From Gambelia wislizenii (taxonomy: Eukaryota; Chordata; Lepidosauria; Squamata; Crotaphytidae), in NCBI GenBank assembly GCA_030847615.1, contig JAUMIR010000003.1, forward strand, positions 24,805,001-24,869,000: a stretch of DNA of 64,000 bases. Direction: 5' to 3'. A program made the position numbers and the translations under genes. Of this stretch, positions 57,298-64,000 are shown piece after piece. Position 1 is the first letter of the stretch; each line of letters starts with the position of its first letter. The notes under the pieces are model-generated. The model ran no database searches. It had not been told where the DNA came from and worked only from the letters and a program-made list of their open reading frames with translations.

Positions 57298-57385
57298 AAG
57301 GAAGGGCCAGAACTCAGTAACAAAGCACGTGCTTTGTAAGTAAAAAGTACCAGGTTCAAATCAGTTCCTCCATTACCATGAGGCA
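57298..57385 (+). mobile_element. tRNA-like SINE head
   Basis: ctcagtaacaaagcacgtgctttgtaag, then aggttcaaatcag (B box), resembles a tRNA-derived SINE head. Its body is missing because the family E element begins 30 bp later. Not a tRNA gene: no cloverleaf anticodon arm could be drawn. Confidence 0.5.
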
Positions 57386-57414
57386 ATATGTGCTAAACAG
57401 GCTAATGGTCATTG

Positions 57415-57988
57415 GAGATTATCAGATGCCCTCAATATGGCATTACATGAATGGCAGGAGATTGCCAAAGGACTTCCCTTTCAGATGTCGTTGTCCTTGT
57501 CCTGTTATGCTCCCATGCTGGTTCCGTTTCATCTTGTTGCTTTTTATTCATGGCTTAAGCCGTGAATAGATCACCCATTCCATTCCTGTCACAGAACAAC
57601 AGGCGAGTGAAAAGGTGCTCTATTTCCATAGCACAATGCCAGCTGCAGTGGAAGGTCTGTCTGTTCCAGAACACTTCCGGGTGCGATCAGGACATCCAGG
57701 TAAGTGACATCCTTTTTTTACCCTCCCCGGGTTTACATGGGGGTTTTTAACTTATTTTTGAATTTCTTGCATACGTCCTCTCCTGAGAATGGCCCAGGAT
57801 TTGAAACCAGGAAGTGAATGAAGCTCTGAAAATCTGCATTCACTCCTGGGCTGCAGAGGTGGAGGGAGTGCCGCGCAATCCAGGTAAGTGCAAAACTTTT
57901 TGTTCTCATGCTGGGATGGGGTTGGGAGGGTGTCAGGAGGGGAGACAGCGAGACGGGGATGCTATTTTTGTCACCGTCTGAAAATCTC
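57415..57988. mobile_element. TIR family E, copy 3 (574 bp)
   Basis: The termini gagattatcagatg and cgtctgaaaatctc. The inner 'gaacacttccgggtgcgatc' and 'atccaggtaagtgacatcc' are the reverse complement of the 52.0/59.6-kb interiors. Flanks cattg/ctaac do not match. Confidence 0.85.
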
Positions 57989-58469
57989 CTAACTCAGTGT
58001 ATGTAGGCTGTGCATCACCTGCCCTCTAAGTAACCTTAATTCTATCCCACATTTAGGTGAGAAACCTGTTGGTACACTACACTGGTGTAATGATACCAGT
58101 GGACACAGTAGTTCAGGAGAAAAAAAGGCTCTGGGTGTCACCACCATGAAGAACAAGCTGCTCGAAGCCGGCTGATTTGCCACTGTCAAGCAACCAGCTG
58201 GAGCTTGGTTGCTGTTTCCAACACATGTGTTTTCAAGGATATGGCTGGGTAGGAAGAAGCAGGATTTCAGGTGCATCAAAGATCAAGAGCAGATGTGCTT
58301 TCCAAATGTACACATGTGCATGTGTGATGATTTTATAGAAATATAAATGGTAGAACATACAGCTGGAAGGTTCTTAGATATCATTGGCTGGAATGCTGTT
58401 AGGGATGTAAACACTTGTATGTGTGTGGATGTCCTTTTTCAAACACTGTGGGGAATGGCATTCCCTCCC

Positions 58470-58790
58470 CCCTCTCCCCTCACAGTGCCTAAAGCCTCCC
58501 CCCTTACTGTAAAGCCCCTGAGGCTGTCTTTACAGCCAATCTGTGCTTCATGGCATACAGGCAAGATCGGGGAAGTATCTGGCTACACCTCCATAGCCAG
58601 CTGTAAAATGATGACACCAGCACTGAGATCTACCAGGATCCTCCAGGGGTCTCAGTTCTGCTGTAATCATTGTGTGTCTGGCTATGGAGATGTAGCCAGG
58701 TGCTTCTCCCATCTTGCCTGCTTGCTGCAAAGCACATAAAGGTCACGCAGGATGGTTTTGGGAGCTTTAGAGTAAGGGGGAGGGAATATG
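58470..58790. mobile_element. Long foldback element
   Basis: Two ~150-bp arms meet near 58640. ggcaagatcggggaagtatc…ctccatagccag on the left pairs with ctggctatggagatgtagcc…cccatcttgcc on the right, and outer blocks (ccccccttactgtaaagc / gctttagagtaaggggg) pair as well. Both strands therefore read similar short peptides. Non-coding MITE. Confidence 0.8.
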
Positions 58791-58862
58791 ACTGAGTATA
58801 GCATAGGTCTGCATGTGGATATTTACATTATGCTGAGGCCAACTAATCCAACCACTAGTTCA

Positions 58863-59235
58863 GGCATGGAAATCAAGTGGGCCATGAGCCACATAGGGCC
58901 CCAAGGTGTGGCCCTTAACTCCTCCAGACTCCACAGGCAACCCTTTCTCAGACATAAGAGGGACTGAATTGTCTTTCTGGGAAGCTTCCAAGAGTGGCAA
59001 TTCAGATTTTAAATAATTGTAGACCCCCAAACACTGTTTGACATTAAAAACAGGCTGGGCACATTTGCTCACCCTCTTAGATTGTCCCATTGGGGCTCTC
59101 CCAACTGGAAAAAAACATTGGGAGAGAGGAGAATTGTCACTCCTGAATACCTCCAAGAATGGTGATTCTCTTTTCAAAAAGATGCATGAGCTCCTCTCAT
59201 CTTTAAAAGGTAGCACCCCTCAACTTGAAGTGATC
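58863..59235. mobile_element. hAT-like non-autonomous fragment
   Basis: Contains ggcatggaaatcaagtgggc and 'gaattgtcactcctgaatacc', shared with 51.86 kb, and an inner imperfect palindrome (gaattgtctttctgg…ccaagagtggcaattc). Boundaries unsure. Confidence 0.4.
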
Positions 59236-59384
59236 CTCAGACTGTTTCTGGTTTTGTTTCTTTGATTTCTTTTCATGGGGGTGATGTTGGTACAGTCCTC
59301 AATGGGTCCTAGAAGTAGTAAATTGGCCTGAAGAGTTTGCCTACCACATGCTAGTTTGGTGTAGGAATTGCAATGCCAGATGAA

Positions 59385-59545
59385 ACTACAGTGCTCCTAA
59401 TGTCTGACCAACCGACTTCACCTTCACTACTTCCATGGAAGCAGAACCCCACCATGTTCTAAAGTAGTCAGTTCTACTGTCACATCCTCTTGCCATTAGG
59501 ATGTTCCTCCTGATGTTCAGCTGAAATCTTTTACCCTAAAAGCCT
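59385..59545 (-). mobile_element. CR1 LINE scrap (old)
   Basis: Antisense CR1 3' end pattern: 'cagttctactgtcacatcc…cttgccattaggatgttcctcctgatgttc'. Strongly diverged. Confidence 0.65.
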
Positions 59546-59605
59546 TATAAACCATGACACACAGTAACTGTTTTATTCCACAAAATCCTTGACACTGAGT
59601 CCAAG

Positions 59606-60183
59606 GACTTTATCAGATGAGCCCCTTAAAATGTTCTTTTGCTGGCATAAAAAAATCCATTTTTATGCCAGCAAAATAATGCCTCCCACCACACTTACCT
59701 CTAATCCCATCCAAGGCTTCCCAGCAATGAAAGAGGAAATGAATAGATCTCTGTTCACTTCCTCATTCAAAATCCCATGGATTCTCACAAGACTTCATTG
59801 TCAGGAAATTTTTTAAAAACCCAAAAGAACACACAAAAAGTTACACAAAGCACATACACCCAGTTTAAAACTTACAAGTAACCCAGGGAGGCTCATAAAA
59901 AGTGCATCACTTACCTGGATGCTGTGATCTTACCCAGAAGAGTTTGCGCCAGACTGGCCATTGTCTCAGCATTCACGTGAGTACAATGGCATGAATTTTC
60001 ACACACTGGCAATGCCAGCACTAAAGCACCACGGGGGATCAATTGACAGCTTTAGCCATCAATTTAAAAGTACGGGTTTTAGCAGGGACATAAATGCGAA
60101 AGGGTAATGTCATGTGGTATAAACACCCTTTCACGTTTATGTGGCATCATTATGATGCTGTATTTAGTGTGTCTGATAAAGTC
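59606..60183. mobile_element. TIR family E, copy 4 (578 bp), perfect CCAAG duplication
   Basis: The termini gactttatcagatg and gtctgataaagtc are flanked exactly by CCAAG (59601-59605 and 60184-60188). Near the left end is an extra hairpin, ttttgctggcataaaaa/tttttatgccagcaaaa. The interior aligns with the 52.0-kb copy. Confidence 0.88.
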
Positions 60184-60384
60184 CCAAGTCAAAAGTAGAG
60201 TTGGCAACCTTCTGAACTAGATGCATTCCAAGGTTTAGCCTTCCCTCCCCTTTCCCTGTCTGTGCCACAGCCTATGATCTCTGCAGAGGAGGCAGTTTCT
60301 TGCATTGTGACTACACTTCCCTCTCCACCATTTGTTTTATTGGTTCCAGGAGAAGAAAATATTCTTTGTAGTATTCTTTGTTAT

Positions 60385-60975
60385 CTGTCTTCAAGCTGAC
60401 TCCAACCTACGGTAACCTATACTAGGGTTTCCTTAACAAGCTTTATTCAGAGGAGGTTTGCCATTATCTGCCTCTAAGGTTGAGAGAATGCGAGGTCCAA
60501 AGTCATGGAGTAGGTTTCCATTCATTTCTTATTATTTATTTAGAGTATTTATATCCTTCCCTTCAGCCAAATGGCTCCCAGGACAGTTTACCAATCACTA
60601 ATTTGACAGTTCCATGCCTAAGGGCTTACAATCTAAATAAGATACAACATATAAGGAAAAGGGAATGGCAGTGGGGGAATGGGGTTAAGTCTAGCAGATG
60701 CTGGCTGCTCTTCTTCTCCTCAGAGGCCTGATCAATAGTAGCTGGAACATGGAAGGAGGGGCTATCACCAGCCACTGGGCCACAAGGCATGATGGAACTG
60801 TGTCTGGCTGATTTTCTCCCCCTCAAAGGCGAGAACAATGGCAGTTGGAATGGAGGGAGGGCCTCTCCCCAGCTGCTGGACTAAGTCATGATGAAGCTGA
60901 GCAAGGATTCAAACCCTGGTCTCTCAGAGTCCTAGTCCAGTACTCAGACCAGTATATCACACCAGGTTCTTACCA
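60385..60975 (-). mobile_element. SINE parts around a tandem duplication
   Basis: 60385-60530 resembles the SINE body/tail (cttcaagctgactccaacc…gaggaggtttgccatt) and 60905-60975 the head (gattcaaaccctggtctctc) on the - strand. Between them lies 'tatttagagtatttatatcc…' and a ~103-bp tandem duplication with units at 60701 and 60804. Interpretation as one interrupted SINE is tentative. Confidence 0.45.
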
Positions 60976-61741
60976 GGTGCAAAATGCATGCTTGCTGCAT
61001 TTCCTTCCTTCCTTCCCTCCCTCCCCCAGGTCAGGTGGGATATAAATTAATTGAATAAATAATAAATTATTTCCTTCCTCTGTCCCTCAACCCACTATGA
61101 GCAGAACCTGAAAACAAGCCAGACAAGAACTCTTCTTCCCCCCCCCCTTCTGCAAGTGTAAATGGAATTTGGAAACAAGGACTCAAACCTCCAACTGGCC
61201 ACTTTGCCCTAAGGACAGACCAGACCATTTCTTCTGAACCATGAAATTCCCAAACCAGTCAGTGATGACCAGATAAATAGGAGATATTGGCCTGAATTTG
61301 ATCCATCAAATCAGTGAGACTTACATAAGCCTTGACTCCCATTTCAACAGCTGATTGAATACCAGCAAAGTTCAGACCTTTATATCAATACACTGAGTTA
61401 ATAGAACCTGCAGTGTGTAGCAGAATGTTCTGTGTGGAAGGAGCCTGAATTCTCTCACTTGTCAGCAAAGCCAGGTATTTGTAGATAAATGATTAATCAA
61501 ATCAGCAAACAGTCACCCCATTATTACGCCTCCTATCAGGTTAATGTGGAGCAAACTCCAACAATGAACCTAAGAACCTATGAAGAGACATCTACAATCA
61601 GACCAATGGCCTATTGTAATCCAGCATTCCTTTCCCAGACACCTATGGGAAACCCACAAGCAGGGCAGGAGAACAGTAGTACCCACCCTCCTTCTCATGT
61701 GCACTAGAAGTGGCATTCAGAAGCATACTTGCCATGAATCT

Positions 61742-62180
61742 CTTGCTTTTCTTTGCAAACGAAGATTCAGGAAGGATTCATCCTGTGCTTTCTGAAAGCG
61801 TGCTGATGACTGAAAAGGCCAATCCGAGATAGACAAGTCTGGTTGCAGAAAGCACAGCAGAGGGTCTCCTTGGGTGATGTTTCTGGGTTGTGATTCTTTC
61901 TGCATTGTCGTTTCTCTTCAAGACTTGTTCGGCGTGAGTTCTCAAATAAGGCTGCAGCATTGTGGGTCGTGCGTCTCCGTGTCTCCCAATGTGAAGCCAG
62001 GGCGGACCATTGTTGGTGATCAATTTGGTCGAGCCTGAGATGTTGTTTCAGGGAGTCCTTGTATCGCTTTTTTGGAGTGCCCCTCTTACGCTGACCCATG
62101 GCGAGTTCACCGTAGAGTACTATTTTTGGGAGGCGATGGTCCTCCATCCTAGAAGTGCGCCCTGCCCGGCGTAGCTGTGT
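61742..62180 (-). mobile_element. LINE 3' fragment with C2H2 tail (copy C)
   Basis: The 126-codon open frame (62147-61767) reads [20 protein letters not shown]..., with the same CAFCNQTC…GLFSHQHAF tail; the last finger Cys is Phe here. 5'-truncated at ~62180. Confidence 0.8.
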
Positions 62181-64000
62181 CGTTCAGGATGCTGCCGAAC
62201 ATACTGAAAGCAATAAATACCATCTTGACCAGTAACCATTGACAGCCTTATCTTCCATGATAAGGTAGAGGATAAGGCTAATGGTTCATCCTAATCAAAT
62301 GATGGTAGCGTGAATGGCCTGATGATGTTCTCAAGTATTTACATAATGTGAATTTGGGAAGCTTATATGTCAATGTCACAAAAAAATGGCACCATGTGCC
62401 TAGCCAGTACTAAATGTAGTCAACTTGAGACAATATAGCAGTCTTCAAGTTTTTCATAACTCTCCTTTTCACAAGCCCCACACCCCAGAATTGATGTTAG
62501 CTAGACCAGAAGATGAATGAGATGTGACTGTGACCTTCAAGAACTTACTTGAAGATAAACCCCTCAGTGTGCTGCTTTAAGAGGCAAGCTAAAATGCTTA
62601 CCCTGTGTTTGATATTATTCTGGGAGTAAATGCCTGGCTGCCATATGAAAAAAGAGATTAGAGCATAGCACTTTCTCAAAAGTAGATGTGTAAGAAGATA
62701 GGCACTCCATCTTTTCTTTTGAAACAGAAAGATACTTCTCCTAAGCAGATCCTGGCCAGTTGCAACTGCAGCTCAGTCAGCATCTAGTCTCTAGCTAACT
62801 TCAATCCTACAGGAATAGGAAGGGGCTAAAACCATGAATGTCACCCTGACATCGTTGGAGGAAAGGCTGCATAATAATATAGCAAAGAAAGAAAGGAAGA
62901 GCCCCAAAGGGCAAAACATATAATATCCTATGGGTGCCCATATGTATTGCTCTATGGGGCAAATAGTAATAGCTCCTTTGTGGGGGATTTTTAAAGAGGA
63001 AAATAATATTGGTGGTATTAATTTTTCATTCTCCTACACTGAGATCTGACTGAAATAGTTGGGATGCTATTTATCTTTTTTTTAAAGGCACACTAGAGAT
63101 CCTAGTGGCAGATTTATTATGTCACAAATGTTTTAGTCCTGAGCCTGCAGTCATATGTACTGTATACTTACTTGGGAGTAATTGTCATTGTCATTGTTAT
63201 TGGGATTCACATCTGAATTATGGAGAGAATATTCTCAATTATTCATTTCCTCTTTGAAATATGGATTTCCCAACAGTCAGGAATCCACATCAAGAATAAT
63301 AATAGAGAAGTGAGAATTTTGCAGAGTTTTCTCTCAATAGTCCAGCATACCAAAGCATTCCAGGGGAACTATGATGCAAGGAAATGCACATTATTTTTTT
63401 AGGAGAGGTGTAAAATGACAGATGCTCAAGAAACATGTTTTTGACACAAACCCTTCCACAATACCACAAGTGTATTTTTGCAGAGTACTGTAATTTCCCT
63501 TGAACACTTTGGAACCTTCAAATACAGGGAGAATGCTACAGATAAATATTTCATTTTCTTTCTCAGCGGGGAGAGAATTATGGTAATTATTCATCCTTGC
63601 ACATGAGAATGAAATAGTTGAGGATTCACATCCCTAAAACTTCATAAAATAACAATGTAATCACTTTATCATAAGGGTTACATCAATAGCATTCCCTGCT
63701 CGGCTTTCCTCGCCAGTTTGGAAATCAATTGGCATAAGTTTAGGAGGGACATTTCTCAGGAAATGCAAGAAAGTTAAAGTTTTACTTGCAGCCAGAGCCA
63801 AGTTTAGTGCTGTCTTGCTAACCAAGTACATTTTGTTTTCCAAGTGAAAAATACCTGCCATACAATGTGGATGAGCAGCAGATGAGCAACATTCATTCAA
63901 GCAAGAATCAGTCAATGGTATATGAGCATCAGTGCCAAATTTTCTCCATCATCTTAGACCTATGAGGGACTTCCTTGATGGATGAAAGATACAGCATCTG
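62181..64000. other. Intergenic, nothing recognised
   Basis: Single-copy-looking, AT-rich sequence to the window end. The 84-codon open frame at 63915-63661 (-) does not resemble a known protein. I looked for the next host gene expected from human synteny (SLC2A2) and saw no exon of it. Confidence 0.5.

Noticed and set aside
57298..57385. Possible tRNA gene
   Set aside because: A and B boxes are present, but no full cloverleaf or acceptor stem could be drawn; better explained as a SINE head.
63661..63915. 84-codon frame on the - strand near the window end
   Set aside because: No recognisable protein; short enough to be chance.
38940..64000. Next host gene downstream of TNIK (SLC2A2 expected from human gene order)
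   Set aside because: No exon with glucose-transporter motifs was seen on either strand; likely beyond the window.

Overview
This is vertebrate nuclear DNA, most likely from a squamate reptile (perhaps an iguanian lizard). The evidence is a gene with short coding exons and long introns, together with squamate-style repeats: CR1 LINEs ending in an ATAGAATC-type 8-bp repeat, L2 LINEs, an RTE/BovB-like fragment, tRNA-headed SINEs with a BovB-like tail, and many small foldback DNA transposons. No bacterial, organellar or CRISPR features were seen.

Positions 1-38.6 kb hold the 3' part of one host gene on the + strand, recognised as TNIK (TRAF2 and NCK interacting kinase, a GCK/MAP4K-family Ser/Thr kinase). 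Eleven consecutive coding exons lie between 1923 and 33985. They join in frame with AG/GT boundaries and encode the last ~496 residues: the end of the intermediate region, an acidic stretch and the whole C-terminal CNH (citron homology) domain, ending at a TAA at 33983-33985. The kinase domain and promoter lie upstream of the window. A repeat-poor tract of about 4.9 kb follows the stop and is probably a long 3' UTR, with several candidate poly(A) signals and two perfect let-7-type sites.

The introns carry most of the mobile DNA: old and young CR1 fragments (mostly antisense to TNIK), a decayed L2 LINE (6.25-8.56 kb), a CR1 nested in another L2 (11.8-12.9 kb), SINEs, a hAT-like element, a Tigger-like element and several foldback MITEs. 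Two acceptor sites are unusual. One abuts an (ATT)n microsatellite (31.8 kb). Another has a better-looking decoy acceptor 10 nt inside the exon (30.46 kb).

The region from 38.9 kb to the end is intergenic and repeat-rich; I recognise no host gene in it. Its centrepiece is a nearly full-length, apparently intact CR1 LINE on the - strand (44916-49730). ORF1 has a zinc knuckle, coiled coil and SGNH esterase. ORF2 has an endonuclease and reverse transcriptase. The 5' end is built from about 2.5 tandem 278-bp monomers, each full one carrying three AP-1 sites, two T-box-like half-sites and a TATA box in promoter order. Around it lie a LINE copy with a 5' inversion (38.96-39.56 kb), a 1.34-kb TIR transposon (41.65-42.99 kb), four copies of one ~575-bp TIR family (43.2, 52.0, 57.4 and 59.6 kb), a solo LTR with a perfect 5-bp target duplication (50.8-51.4 kb), and a SINE split by a MITE (55.4-55.9 kb).

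All identifications were made by eye from sequence and translations. Repeat family names are by resemblance and boundaries are approximate unless a target-site duplication is stated.
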